This document shows, piece by piece, positions 15,874 through 25,442 of a stretch of 64,000 bases of DNA. The first letter of the stretch is position 1, and every line of letters starts with the position of its first letter. The notes beneath the pieces are model-generated. The model was not told where the DNA came from and made no database searches. It saw only the letters and a program-made list of their open reading frames with translations. The position numbers and the translations under genes are program-made. Source of the stretch: Enterobacter kobei (GTDB lineage: Bacteria > Pseudomonadota > Gammaproteobacteria > Enterobacterales > Enterobacteriaceae); contig NZ_CP017181.1 in the NCBI RefSeq assembly GCF_001729765.1, positions 2,232,001 through 2,296,000 on the forward strand, read 5' to 3'.

Positions 15874-15886
15874 TGACTTAATTTCA
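15874..15886. promoter_or_regulatory. Possible MetR-type site upstream of mesX
   Basis: TGACTTAATTTCA matches the MetR consensus TGAA-N5-TTCA in 7 of 8 fixed positions. It lies about 80 bp upstream of the mesX start. MetR control would fit a methionine synthase, but a single near-match is weak evidence. Confidence 0.35.
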
Positions 15887-15940
15887 CTGCAACATGAGCG
15901 AAGTTCATGAAGCGTGATACTCGCGTGTCGCTGCCTTCTT

Positions 15941-15970
15941 GCCGGGTGGCGCTGCGCTTACCCGGCCTAC
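15941..15970. repeat. REP element
   Basis: A 30-bp REP palindrome, GCCGGGTGGCGCTGCGCTTA followed by CCCGGCCTAC, between the mesX promoter region and yaiL. Confidence 0.85.
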
Positions 15971-16054
15971 GGTGCAGCGTCGTATATGTGCTTTGCCGTT
16001 GCCGTTAACCCGCTGTAGAGGATTGGCTTTTTTTTATTTCTGTTCAATTCCCGC

Positions 16055-16060
16055 TATAAT
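16055..16060 (+). promoter_or_regulatory. Likely -10 element of yaiL
   Basis: A perfect TATAAT lies 33 bp upstream of the yaiL start. The -35 region is a T-rich run without a clear TTGACA. Confidence 0.5.
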
Positions 16061-16092
16061 CCCCAAAATTTCCAACCGGTTTAGAAACGATC

Positions 16093-16632
16093 ATGACAAA
16101 ACTCACCTTACAAGAGCAGATGCTGAAAGCGGGCCTCGTTAGCAGCAAGAAAGCGGCGAAAGTGCAGCGTACGGCAAAGAAATCACGCGTTCAGGCTCGT
16201 GAGGCGCGCGAAGCAGTAGAAGAGAATAAAAAAGCGCAGATCGAGCGTGACAAGCAGCTCAGCGAACAGCAGAAGCAGGCCGTGCTGGCAAAAGAGTTTA
16301 AAGCACAGGTGAAGCAGCTGATTGAGATGAACCGCATCACCGTGGCGAAAGGCAATATCACCTTTAACTTCACTGACGGTAATCTGATCAAAAAACTCGA
16401 CGTCGACAAGCAAACCCAGACTCAGCTGATCAACGGCCGTCTGGCGATTGCCCGTCTGGTGATTAACGCCAGCGGCGACTGTGAATACGCGATTATCCCG
16501 GCAGTCGTGGCCGATAAAATTGCCCAGCGTGATGCCGACTGCATTGTGTTAAACAGCGCGCTCAGTCAGGAAGAGCAGGATGAAGACGATCCCTACGCGG
16601 ACTTCAAAATCCCTGACGATTTGATGTGGTAA
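16093..16632 (+). CDS. yaiL: DUF2058 protein YaiL, nucleoid/polynucleotide-associated
   Basis: 179 residues closely resembling E. coli YaiL over its full length. The start is MTKLTLQEQMLKAGLVSSKK. A highly charged Lys/Arg/Glu/Gln helical region (about 18-75, likely coiled coil) is followed by IEMNRITVAKGNITFNFTDGNLIKKL, ending DEDDPYADFKIPDDLMW. The family is annotated as nucleoprotein/polynucleotide-associated; a precise role is not established. It stands alone with its own promoter and converges on the pseudouridine synthase 7 bp away. Confidence 0.92.
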   Translation: MTKLTLQEQMLKAGLVSSKKAAKVQRTAKKSRVQAREAREAVEENKKAQIERDKQLSEQQKQAVLAKEFKAQVKQLIEMNRITVAKGNITFNFTDGNLIKKLDVDKQTQTQLINGRLAIARLVINASGDCEYAIIPAVVADKIAQRDADCIVLNSALSQEEQDEDDPYADFKIPDDLMW

Positions 16633-16639
16633 ACCGCCG

Positions 16640-17326
16640 TCAGAACGGGGCGGTGTGACGGGCAGTAACCGGCTCGCCGCTCACCGGATGAATAAAATTC
16701 AGCTCGCAGGCATGCAGCATCAGCCGGGGCGTAATTTCCGCCCCCGGCGCGTCAAGACCGCCATACAGATCGCAGCCCAGAATCGGGTGCCCCAGCTGCT
16801 GGCAATGAATACGCAGCTGATGGGTTCGCCCGGTTTCCGGGGTAAGCGTCACCCGCGTTAACGGCACTCCCGTTCCCTGATAAAAACGTTCCACCACCCG
16901 ATAGCGGGAGCGGGCGGGTTTACCGTTAATGGCGCAGATTGACATCAGCGGGAACAGCGCCGGATCTTTGGCAATCGGGGCATCTATCACGCCCTCATCG
17001 TTTTCCAGATGTCCGCAAAGCAGGGCGCTGTAAACTTTCTCCACGCTGCGCTGGCTGAACTGCTGGCAGAGCGCCGCATTGATCGCTTTATTACGCGCAA
17101 TCACCATCAGCCCGGACGTGCCGAAATCGAGACGATGTACCAGCGTGCAGCCCGGGAACGTCTGAACCAGACGATAATGGACAGAATCAAGGTTTTGCGG
17201 ATTTTTCCCCGAGAGGCTGAGCAGACCGGAAGGCTTATTGATCAGCAGCAGATGTTCATCCTGCCAGAGGATCTCGATGTCGTCATGACACGGTGGGGCA
17301 ATAAAAGAATCAATAATCGCAGACAT
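16640..17326 (-). CDS. RluA-family RNA pseudouridine synthase
   Basis: 228 residues, near the length of E. coli RluA (219). The catalytic motif HRLDFGTSGLMV (about 84-95) contains the invariant Asp. INKPSGLLSL is the first family motif, and TGRTHQLRIHCQQLGHPILGCDLYGG is the third. It isomerises uridine to pseudouridine in rRNA and/or tRNA. The sequence cannot decide whether it is RluA itself or a paralogue; E. coli rluA lies in a different genomic context. Single gene, convergent with yaiL. Confidence 0.9.
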   Translation of the reverse strand: MSAIIDSFIAPPCHDDIEILWQDEHLLLINKPSGLLSLSGKNPQNLDSVHYRLVQTFPGCTLVHRLDFGTSGLMVIARNKAINAALCQQFSQRSVEKVYSALLCGHLENDEGVIDAPIAKDPALFPLMSICAINGKPARSRYRVVERFYQGTGVPLTRVTLTPETGRTHQLRIHCQQLGHPILGCDLYGGLDAPGAEITPRLMLHACELNFIHPVSGEPVTARHTAPF

Positions 17327-17376
17327 CAGGCCGCCCGGCTGGAGAGTGGGAGCGGATGATAACGAAATGTGCAGAA

Positions 17377-17410
17377 AAGAAAAACCCTCCCACCGGGCGG
17401 TGAGAGGGGG
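17377..17410 (-). terminator. Rho-independent terminator of azoR
   Basis: Read on the minus strand, a GC-rich stem (CCCTCTCACCG pairing with CGGTGGGAGGG) is followed by TTTTTCTTTTC just after the azoR stop. Confidence 0.85.
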
Positions 17411-17415
17411 AAATC

Positions 17416-18171
<756 letters not shown>

Positions 18172-18226
18172 CTATAGCAATCATTAAAAAGAGATTTTAC
18201 CCGGCAGAGCACTGCCCATTAACGCT

Positions 18227-21200
18227 ATGACAGAACACCAAAAAATCACCTTCCCGATGCTCCTGCAAAGGCTTGATGCCCTGATGCTGCGCGATAAACA
18301 GCGGTTTGCGCGTCGTCTGCACGGCGTGAAGAAGGTTAAAAATCCTGATGCACAACAGGCCATTTATCAGGAGATGGCGAAAGAGATTGAACAGGCAGCA
18401 GGGAAAGTTGTGCTGCGCGAAGCTGCACGTCCGGCAATTACCTACCCGGAAAACCTGCCTGTCAGTCAGAAAAAACAGGACATCCTGGAAGCCGTGCGCG
18501 ACCACCAGGTGGTAATTGTCGCAGGGGAAACCGGTTCGGGGAAAACCACTCAGCTGCCGAAAATCTGCATGGAGCTGGGGCGCGGGGTGAAAGGTCTGAT
18601 TGGCCACACCCAGCCGCGTCGTCTGGCGGCGCGTACCGTGGCGAACCGTATTGCCGAAGAGCTGCAAACCGAGCCGGGTGGCTGCATCGGTTACAAGGTG
18701 CGATTCAGCGACCACGTCAGCGATAACACCATGGTCAAGCTGATGACTGACGGTATCCTGCTGGCGGAAATCCAGCAGGATCGCCTGCTGATGCAGTACG
18801 ACACCATCATCATCGACGAAGCGCACGAGCGCAGCCTGAACATTGACTTCCTGCTCGGTTACCTGAAAGAACTGCTGCCGCGTCGTCCGGATCTGAAAAT
18901 CATCATCACCTCCGCGACCATCGACCCGGAGCGCTTCTCGAAGCATTTCAACAATGCGCCGATAATTGAAGTGTCAGGACGCACGTACCCGGTGGAAGTG
19001 CGCTATCGCCCGATTGTCGAAGAGGCGGATGATACCGAGCGCGACCAGCTCCAGGCCATCTTCGACGCTGTCGACGAACTGGGCAACGAAAGTGCGGGCG
19101 ACATTCTGATCTTTATGAGCGGCGAGCGCGAAATTCGCGACACCGCCGATGCGCTCAGCAAGCGCGATCTGCGTCATACGGAGATCCTGCCCCTGTACGC
19201 GCGCCTGTCGAACAGCGAGCAGAACCGCGTGTTCCAGCCGCACGGCGGACGCCGCATTGTGCTGGCGACCAACGTGGCGGAAACCTCGCTGACCGTACCG
19301 GGGATCAAATACGTGATCGACCCGGGCACGGCGCGTATCAGCCGCTACAGCTACCGCACCAAGGTGCAACGCCTGCCAATAGAGCCGGTTTCTCAGGCGT
19401 CGGCCAACCAGCGTAAAGGCCGCTGCGGTCGTGTGTCGGAAGGGATCTGTATTCGTCTCTATTCCGAAGACGATTTCCTGTCGCGCCCGGAGTTTACCGA
19501 CCCGGAAATTCTGCGTACCAACCTGGCGTCCGTTATCCTGCAGATGACTGCCCTGGGGCTGGGCGACATCGCGGCGTTCCCGTTCGTGGAAGCGCCGGAC
19601 AAACGCAACATTCAGGACGGTGTCCGCCTGCTGGAAGAGTTGGGGGCCATTACCACCGACGAGCAGGCGACGGTCTATAAACTGACGCCGCTGGGTCGTC
19701 AGCTCAGCCAGTTGCCGGTCGACCCGCGTCTGGCGCGCATGGTGCTGGAAGCCCAGAAGCACGGCTGCGTGCGCGAGGCGATGATTATTACCTCTGCGCT
19801 CTCCATTCAGGATCCGCGCGAGCGTCCGATGGATAAACAGCAGGCGTCAGATGAAAAACACCGTCGCTTCCACGACAAAGAGTCCGATTTCCTCGCCTTC
19901 GTGAACCTGTGGAACTATCTCGGCGAGCAGCAGAAAGCGCTCTCCTCGAACCAGTTCCGCCGCCAGTGCCGCGTGGATTTCCTCAACTACCTGCGCGTGC
20001 GCGAGTGGCAGGATATCTACACCCAGCTGCGCCAGGTGGTGAAAGAGCTGGGCATTCCGGTGAACAGCGAGCCGGCGGAGTACCGTGAAATTCATATCGC
20101 GCTGCTGACCGGCCTGCTGTCCCACATTGGGATGAAGGACGCAGAGAAGCAGGAATATACTGGCGCGCGCAATGCCCGTTTCTCCATCTTCCCCGGTTCC
20201 GGCTTATTCAAGAAGCCGCCGAAGTGGACCATGGTGGCCGAGCTGGTGGAAACCAGCCGCCTGTGGGGACGCATTGCCGCGCGGATCGACCCGGAATGGG
20301 TTGAGCCAGTCGCGCAGCATCTGCTGAAACGCTCATACAGTGAACCACACTGGGAGCGTGCGCAGGGGGCAGTGATGGCGACCGAGAAGGTGACCGTTTA
20401 TGGCCTGCCGGTGGTGGCCGCGCGTAAGGTCAACTACAGCCAGATTGACCCGGCGCTCAGCCGCGAGCTGTTTATCCGCCACGCGCTGGTGGAGGGCGAC
20501 TGGCAGACGCGCCATGCGTTCTTCCGCGAAAACCTGAAGCTGCGCGCCGAGGTGGAAGAGCTTGAGCATAAATCCCGCCGTCGCGACATCCTGGTAGACG
20601 ACGAGGCGCTGTTCGAATTTTACGATCAGCGCATCAGTCACGATGTGATTTCCGCCCGCCACTTTGACAGCTGGTGGAAGAAGGCCAGTAAAGAGACGCC
20701 GGACCTGCTCAATTTTGAAAAGAGCATGTTGATTAAAGAGGGGGCGGAGTCGGTCAGCAAGCTCGACTACCCGAACTTCTGGCATCAGGGCAATCTCAAG
20801 CTGCGTCTGACCTATCAGTTTGAACCGGGGGCCGATGCGGACGGCGTGACCGTCCACATTCCGCTGCCGCTGTTAAACCAGGTCGACGAGAGCGGGTTTG
20901 AATGGCAGATCCCCGGCCTCCGCCGCGAGCTGGTCATTGCGCTGATTAAATCGCTGCCGAAACCGGTGCGGCGTAATTTTGTGCCTGCGCCGAACTACGC
21001 CGAAGCGTTTTTGGGCCGCGTCACGCCGCTGGAGCTGCCGCTGCTGGACGCGCTGGAGCGAGAATTCCGCCGTATGACCGGCACCACCATTGACCGCGAA
21101 GACTGGAACTGGGATCAGGTACCCGATCACCTGAAAATCAGCTTCCGCGTGGTGGATGATAAAAACAAAAAGCTGCTGGAAGGGCGTTCCCTGAGCGAGC

Positions 21201-22129
21201 TAAAAGAGGCGCTGAAAGGGAAAGTCCAGGAGACGCTCTCTGCGGTGGCGGACGACGGTATCGAGCAGAGCGGGCTGCATATCTGGAGTTTTGGTCAGCT
21301 TCCGGAAAGCTACGAGCAAAAACGCGGTAACTATAAGGTGAAAGCCTGGCCAGCGCTGGTGGACGAGCGCGACAGCGTGGCGATCAAGCTGTTTGATAAC
21401 CCGCAGGAACAGCAGCAGATGATGTGGCGCGGGCTGCGTCGCCTGCTGCTGCTGAACATTCCGTCGCCGATTAAGTACCTGCACGAGAAGTTGCCGAATA
21501 AGGCCAAGCTGGGTCTGTACTTTAACCCGTACGGCAAAGTGCTGGATCTGATTGACGACTGCATCTCCTGCGGCGTGGACAAACTGATCCACGAAGCGGG
21601 CGGTCCGGTCTGGACGGAAGAGGGCTTTGCTCAGCTTCATGAAAAGGTCCGCGCGGAGCTCAACGACACCGTGGTGGAGATTGCCAAACAGGTCGAGCAG
21701 ATCCTCACCGCCGTGTTCAACATCAACAAGCGCCTGAAGGGGCGCGTGGATATGACCATGGCGCTGGGGCTGTCGGACGTGAAGGCGCAGATGGCGGGGC
21801 TGGTGTATCGTGGCTTTGTCACCGGCAACGGCTTCAACCGTCTCGGCGATACGCTGCGCTATCTGCAGGCCATTGAAAAACGTCTGGAGAAAATGGCCAT
21901 CGACCCGCACCGCGATCGCGCGCAGATGTTGAAAGTGGAAAGCGTGCAGCAGGCGTGGCAGCAGTGGCTAAACAAGCTGCCGCCGGCGCGCCGCGACGAT
22001 GAAGACGTGCAGGCGATCCGCTGGATGATCGAGGAGCTACGCGTCAGCTTCTTTGCCCAGCAGCTCGGTACCCCGTATCCGATTTCGGATAAGCGTATCC
22101 TGCAGGCGATGGAGCAGATCCCTGGCTAA
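18227..22129 (+). CDS. hrpA: ATP-dependent RNA helicase HrpA (DEAH box)
   Basis: 1300 residues, the same length as E. coli HrpA. Motif I is GETGSGKTTQ (about 100-109), motif Ia HTQPRRLAA, motif II DEAH (197-200) and motif III SAT (about 231). Motif VI is QRKGRCGR, after TNVAETSLTVPGIKYVIDPG. Downstream come the HA2/OB region and the long HrpA-specific C-terminal domain (DUF3418), ending AQQLGTPYPISDKRILQAMEQIPG. Known roles are 3'-5' RNA unwinding and rescue of stalled or collided ribosomes. Monocistronic; divergent from azoR. Confidence 0.98.
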   Translation: MTEHQKITFPMLLQRLDALMLRDKQRFARRLHGVKKVKNPDAQQAIYQEMAKEIEQAAGKVVLREAARPAITYPENLPVSQKKQDILEAVRDHQVVIVAGETGSGKTTQLPKICMELGRGVKGLIGHTQPRRLAARTVANRIAEELQTEPGGCIGYKVRFSDHVSDNTMVKLMTDGILLAEIQQDRLLMQYDTIIIDEAHERSLNIDFLLGYLKELLPRRPDLKIIITSATIDPERFSKHFNNAPIIEVSGRTYPVEVRYRPIVEEADDTERDQLQAIFDAVDELGNESAGDILIFMSGEREIRDTADALSKRDLRHTEILPLYARLSNSEQNRVFQPHGGRRIVLATNVAETSLTVPGIKYVIDPGTARISRYSYRTKVQRLPIEPVSQASANQRKGRCGRVSEGICIRLYSEDDFLSRPEFTDPEILRTNLASVILQMTALGLGDIAAFPFVEAPDKRNIQDGVRLLEELGAITTDEQATVYKLTPLGRQLSQLPVDPRLARMVLEAQKHGCVREAMIITSALSIQDPRERPMDKQQASDEKHRRFHDKESDFLAFVNLWNYLGEQQKALSSNQFRRQCRVDFLNYLRVREWQDIYTQLRQVVKELGIPVNSEPAEYREIHIALLTGLLSHIGMKDAEKQEYTGARNARFSIFPGSGLFKKPPKWTMVAELVETSRLWGRIAARIDPEWVEPVAQHLLKRSYSEPHWERAQGAVMATEKVTVYGLPVVAARKVNYSQIDPALSRELFIRHALVEGDWQTRHAFFRENLKLRAEVEELEHKSRRRDILVDDEALFEFYDQRISHDVISARHFDSWWKKASKETPDLLNFEKSMLIKEGAESVSKLDYPNFWHQGNLKLRLTYQFEPGADADGVTVHIPLPLLNQVDESGFEWQIPGLRRELVIALIKSLPKPVRRNFVPAPNYAEAFLGRVTPLELPLLDALEREFRRMTGTTIDREDWNWDQVPDHLKISFRVVDDKNKKLLEGRSLSELKEALKGKVQETLSAVADDGIEQSGLHIWSFGQLPESYEQKRGNYKVKAWPALVDERDSVAIKLFDNPQEQQQMMWRGLRRLLLLNIPSPIKYLHEKLPNKAKLGLYFNPYGKVLDLIDDCISCGVDKLIHEAGGPVWTEEGFAQLHEKVRAELNDTVVEIAKQVEQILTAVFNINKRLKGRVDMTMALGLSDVKAQMAGLVYRGFVTGNGFNRLGDTLRYLQAIEKRLEKMAIDPHRDRAQMLKVESVQQAWQQWLNKLPPARRDDEDVQAIRWMIEELRVSFFAQQLGTPYPISDKRILQAMEQIPG

Positions 22130-22146
22130 AAGCTTTGCCCGATTTT

Positions 22147-22181
22147 CTCCCTCTCCCTGTGGGAGAGGGTCGGGGTGAGGG
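22147..22181. repeat. Intergenic CCCTCTCCC-type repeat
   Basis: An imperfect palindrome (CCCTCTCCCTGTGGGAGAGGG then TCGGGGTGAGGG, in two pieces) between convergent hrpA and the O-methyltransferase. A second member is at 28106-28143. It may act as a 3'-end structure. Confidence 0.7.
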
Positions 22182-22199
22182 CATCAGCCCGCACAATTT

Positions 22200-22859
22200 T
22201 CACCCGTTCACAATCGCCAGCGTAAACCCATCCCATCCCTTAACCCCCACCGTTTGCAGCGCGGTGGCGGTTAAGCGCGGGTTATCTCCAGTCATCTCGA
22301 TAAAACGCCGCACGCCCTGCACGCGCGCGTCGTCGCTTTGCCCGTTAACGACTTCACCCTCGCGCACCACGTTATCGCCGATAATTACCGTACCGGGACG
22401 GGAATAGTGCAACGCCCACTCCAGATAGCCGGGATTGTTCGGCTTATCGGCATCAACAAAGATCAGGTCGAACGGCGGAACGTCACCAAAATTTTCGAGC
22501 GAGCTCAGCGCCGGGCCTTCAACCAGTTCAATGCGATCGTTCAGCCCCGCGAGGTGAATATTCTGACGCGCAACGTCGGCATGACTCGGGTCGGCCTCCA
22601 GCGTGATCAGCTTTCCGTCCGGCGGCAGGGCGCGCGCCATCCAGATTGAGCTATAGGCACCCAGCGTCCCGATCTCGAGAATGCGTCTTGCCTGCGTCAT
22701 GCGCACGAACAGCGCCAGCAGCTGCCCCTGGTTGGCCGCCACGTCGTGTTCGGGCAGCCCGGCGCGCTTGTTGTTTTCCAGGATCTGACTCAGTACGTCA
22801 TCGTCAGGGATCAGCGAAGAAATCATGAAATTATCTACTGCAGACCACTGTTGTTGCAT
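22200..22859 (-). CDS. O-methyltransferase, CCoAOMT-like (family 3)
   Basis: 219 residues, single-domain SAM-dependent methyltransferase. SAM motif I is ILEIGTLGAYSSIWMARALP, and LITLEADPSHADVARQNI is the acidic ribose contact. FDLIFVDADKPNNPGYLEWAL carries the Asp ligands for the catalytic divalent metal, followed by IIGDNVVREGEV (second metal site). The family methylates catechol-like hydroxyls; the natural substrate here is unknown. It stands between hrpA and the efflux operon, with a REP element on its promoter side. Confidence 0.9.
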   Translation of the reverse strand: MQQQWSAVDNFMISSLIPDDDVLSQILENNKRAGLPEHDVAANQGQLLALFVRMTQARRILEIGTLGAYSSIWMARALPPDGKLITLEADPSHADVARQNIHLAGLNDRIELVEGPALSSLENFGDVPPFDLIFVDADKPNNPGYLEWALHYSRPGTVIIGDNVVREGEVVNGQSDDARVQGVRRFIEMTGDNPRLTATALQTVGVKGWDGFTLAIVNG

Positions 22860-22882
22860 AGATTGACTCCTTGGGAAGGATT

Positions 22883-22914
22883 GCCGGGTGGCGGCTACGC
22901 CTTACCCGGCCTAC
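22883..22914. repeat. REP element
   Basis: Same 32-bp sequence as the copy at 5784-5815. It lies between the O-methyltransferase start and the end of the efflux operon. Confidence 0.85.
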
Positions 22915-22961
22915 GGGTGCGAAATCCAGGACCGGTAAGCGACGCGCCACCGGGCAGGATT

Positions 22962-24341
22962 TCAGGCACTGCCCCAGCCGCCGCCCAGCGCCCTGTATAA
23001 ATCAATCTGCGCCAGCAGCAGGTTATTTTTCAACTGCACGACGCTGGTCTGGACCGAGAACAGCGTGCGCTGCGCGTCCAGTACGTCCAGATAGGATGAA
23101 TACCCGTTGCGATAGCGATTCTGCGCAATGCGCAGCGTCTCCTGCGCCACAGCCTGCTGGGCGAGTAGCTCCGTCAGCTGTTCCTGATAGCGCGTAATGG
23201 CATCAAGGCTGTTGTTCACTTCCGCAAACGCGTTACGCACGGTTTTTTCATAGGCGTACAGCGCCTGGTTACGCTGAGACTGGGAAATATCCACCTGCGC
23301 ATTCAGCGCCTGGCGGTTCAGCAGCGGGGCAAGAATACTGCCCCCGGCGCTCCAGAGCTGAAGCGGATTGTCCAGCAGGCCAGAAAGGGTACGATCCTGA
23401 ATCGATCCGGTGGCGGTCAGGTTGATCGATGGCAGCAGGCTGGCGCGCGACGCGGCAAGGGAGGAATCCGCCGCCACCAGCTGGCGTTCAGCCTGAACGA
23501 TATCCGGGCGACGGTTCAGAAGCGTGGAAGGCAGCTGCGACGGCAGCTTCAGCGGCGTTAGCCTTGCAAAGCTTTCGCTGCGCGCTACCGCGCCGGGATT
23601 GCTTCCCAGCAGCAGGCTAAGCGCATTTTCCTGCTGCGCAATCTGATGCTGTAACACGGGCACCTGCGCCCGCGTTGAACGTAATTCGGAGTCAGACTGC
23701 ATCAGCTCCAGGCGCGAACTGTAGCCGGTTTCAAACTGACGTTTCGCGAGGTTAAACGCCTCCTCGCGGGACTTCAGCGTGGATTCGGTCACGCGCAGCT
23801 GTTCGTCAAGTGAGAGCAGGGTGACGTACCCGGAAGCCACGGACGAGGCGACAGTCAAATCCGCGGCGGCAGCGGCGGCTTTTTGCGCCTCCAGCGACGC
23901 CTGAGCGGCATTCGCCGTGCTGCGGTTGACGCCCCAGAGATCAACGTCGTAGCTCGCCGTCAGGCTGCCTCTGTACACCGTACCGTAGACGGGCAACCCG
24001 GTCGCAGCGGATTGCGAACGGGCGCGCGTCCCCGTGACGCCCGCGTCAAGCGAGGGAAACAGGCTGCCATCGGCCGCAAAGACCCGCGCCTGATACTCGT
24101 TTATCCGTTCGCGGGCGATCAACACGTCACTGTTATTCTTAAGCGCCTGGTCCACATAGCGGTTCAGGTGGTTGTCATGAAAGTTACGCCACCAGAGCTG
24201 TTCCGTCGGGCTGGTTGGCCCCGAGGTTGCCCGCCATTGCGCAGGAATGTGCAGCGTGGGCTGCGCCGGTTTGACGTCGACGGACTGGCATCCGGCCAGT
24301 ATCACCGCCACGACCAGTCCGGCTATCGGACGCAGGATCAT
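22962..24341 (-). CDS. Outer-membrane factor lipoprotein of the drug efflux operon (NodT/MdtP family)
   Basis: 459 residues. The lipobox VILAGC puts the lipidated Cys at residue 18. Two repeated OEP (TolC-type) domains follow: conserved WWRNFHDNHLNRYVDQALKNNSDVLIARERI (about 49-79), SYDVDLWG, and NRRPDIVQAERQLVAADSSLAASRASLLPSI in the second half. These give the beta-barrel plus alpha-helical tunnel of a trimeric export duct. It is the last gene of a three-gene operon; its start overlaps the adaptor stop by 4 bp. Substrate unknown. Confidence 0.93.
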   Translation of the reverse strand: MILRPIAGLVVAVILAGCQSVDVKPAQPTLHIPAQWRATSGPTSPTEQLWWRNFHDNHLNRYVDQALKNNSDVLIARERINEYQARVFAADGSLFPSLDAGVTGTRARSQSAATGLPVYGTVYRGSLTASYDVDLWGVNRSTANAAQASLEAQKAAAAAADLTVASSVASGYVTLLSLDEQLRVTESTLKSREEAFNLAKRQFETGYSSRLELMQSDSELRSTRAQVPVLQHQIAQQENALSLLLGSNPGAVARSESFARLTPLKLPSQLPSTLLNRRPDIVQAERQLVAADSSLAASRASLLPSINLTATGSIQDRTLSGLLDNPLQLWSAGGSILAPLLNRQALNAQVDISQSQRNQALYAYEKTVRNAFAEVNNSLDAITRYQEQLTELLAQQAVAQETLRIAQNRYRNGYSSYLDVLDAQRTLFSVQTSVVQLKNNLLLAQIDLYRALGGGWGSA

Positions 24342-25420
24342 GGTTTCGCCTCCCGCGTATCAATTGTTACCTGTACCGACATGCCCGGACGCAGCAGGGC
24401 GGATTCCTCTGGCTTACCGAGTACCTCAATGCGCACCGGAATTCGCTGGGCAATTTTGACAAAGTTACCGGTGGCGTTATCCGGCGTGATCGCACTGAAT
24501 TCCACGCCGGTTGCGGGAGAGATGCTCTCCACGCGGCCCTGATACGCTTTGTCGTTCAGGGCATCGACGGTGAATTTCACCGGCTGACCGACGCGCAACT
24601 CCGCGAGCTGGGTCTCTTTGATATTGGCAATAACCCAGTGCTGGGGGGGCACAAGAGTAGTGAGATGGGTCCCGGCGGTCACATACGCCCCGAGACGCAC
24701 GGCAATCTGCCCCAGCTGGCCATCACGCGGGGCCACAATGCGGGTGTTTTGCAGATCGATCTGCGCCAGCTCCAGCGCCGCTTTGGCGTTCTCAACGTCC
24801 GCCTCCAGCGCCCCGCGATTGACAATCACCGTCTGCAGATCCTGACGCGACATCTCAAGCGTTGCTTTCGCCTGGTCGATATCGGCGCTGCCCTGAGCCG
24901 CGTTTGCCAGGGCGGCATCGCGTTCGCGAACGGAAAGTGACCCATCCGCCGTCAGATCCTTCACGCGCTTCAAATCCGCCTGGGTTTTCAGGCTCTGGGC
25001 GCGGGCATTTTTCAGCGCGGCTTCATTTTTGGCAATCGTCGCTTCGGCGCTTTTACGCTGCTGCAGGTTATTATTCAGGGCGGCAATTTTCATCGCCAGC
25101 TGCGCCTCGGCCTGATGCACCCGCTGACGGTAGATGCGGTCATCAATCTGCAGCAGCAGATCGCCTTTTTTGACCTGCACAAAGTCCTGAACCTTCACCT
25201 CTGTGATATAGCCATTCACCTGCGGGCTGATAAACGTCGTTTGTCCCCGCACGTAGGCGTTGTCGGTAAACTGCACGTGTCGGGTAAAGGGCGGTAACTG
25301 CCAGGCGTAAAGGATCACCAGCACGCCGACAAGACCGATGGCAGCGGCTGTGAAAACGGAAACAATGCGCACATTTTTGCGGGTGTTGGCCTGCTCTTTG
25401 GCGGCATCCTGCTGACTCAT
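24338..25420 (-). CDS. HlyD-family membrane-fusion protein (EmrA-like)
   Basis: 360 residues: a cytoplasmic tail, one membrane helix (about 22-43), then a lipoyl-like half-motif (VRGQTTFISPQVNGYITEVKVQDFVQVKKGDLLLQIDD in pieces). A long coiled-coil hairpin (about 95-215) and the second lipoyl and beta-barrel parts (IVAPRDGQLGQIAVRLGAYVTAGTHLTTLV) follow. It links the inner-membrane MFS pump to the outer-membrane factor. It lies 22 bp after the MFS gene and overlaps the outer-membrane gene. Confidence 0.94.
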   Translation of the reverse strand: MSQQDAAKEQANTRKNVRIVSVFTAAAIGLVGVLVILYAWQLPPFTRHVQFTDNAYVRGQTTFISPQVNGYITEVKVQDFVQVKKGDLLLQIDDRIYRQRVHQAEAQLAMKIAALNNNLQQRKSAEATIAKNEAALKNARAQSLKTQADLKRVKDLTADGSLSVRERDAALANAAQGSADIDQAKATLEMSRQDLQTVIVNRGALEADVENAKAALELAQIDLQNTRIVAPRDGQLGQIAVRLGAYVTAGTHLTTLVPPQHWVIANIKETQLAELRVGQPVKFTVDALNDKAYQGRVESISPATGVEFSAITPDNATGNFVKIAQRIPVRIEVLGKPEESALLRPGMSVQVTIDTREAKP

Positions 25421-25442
25421 AAATTCTCCAGAACTCTTTCAA

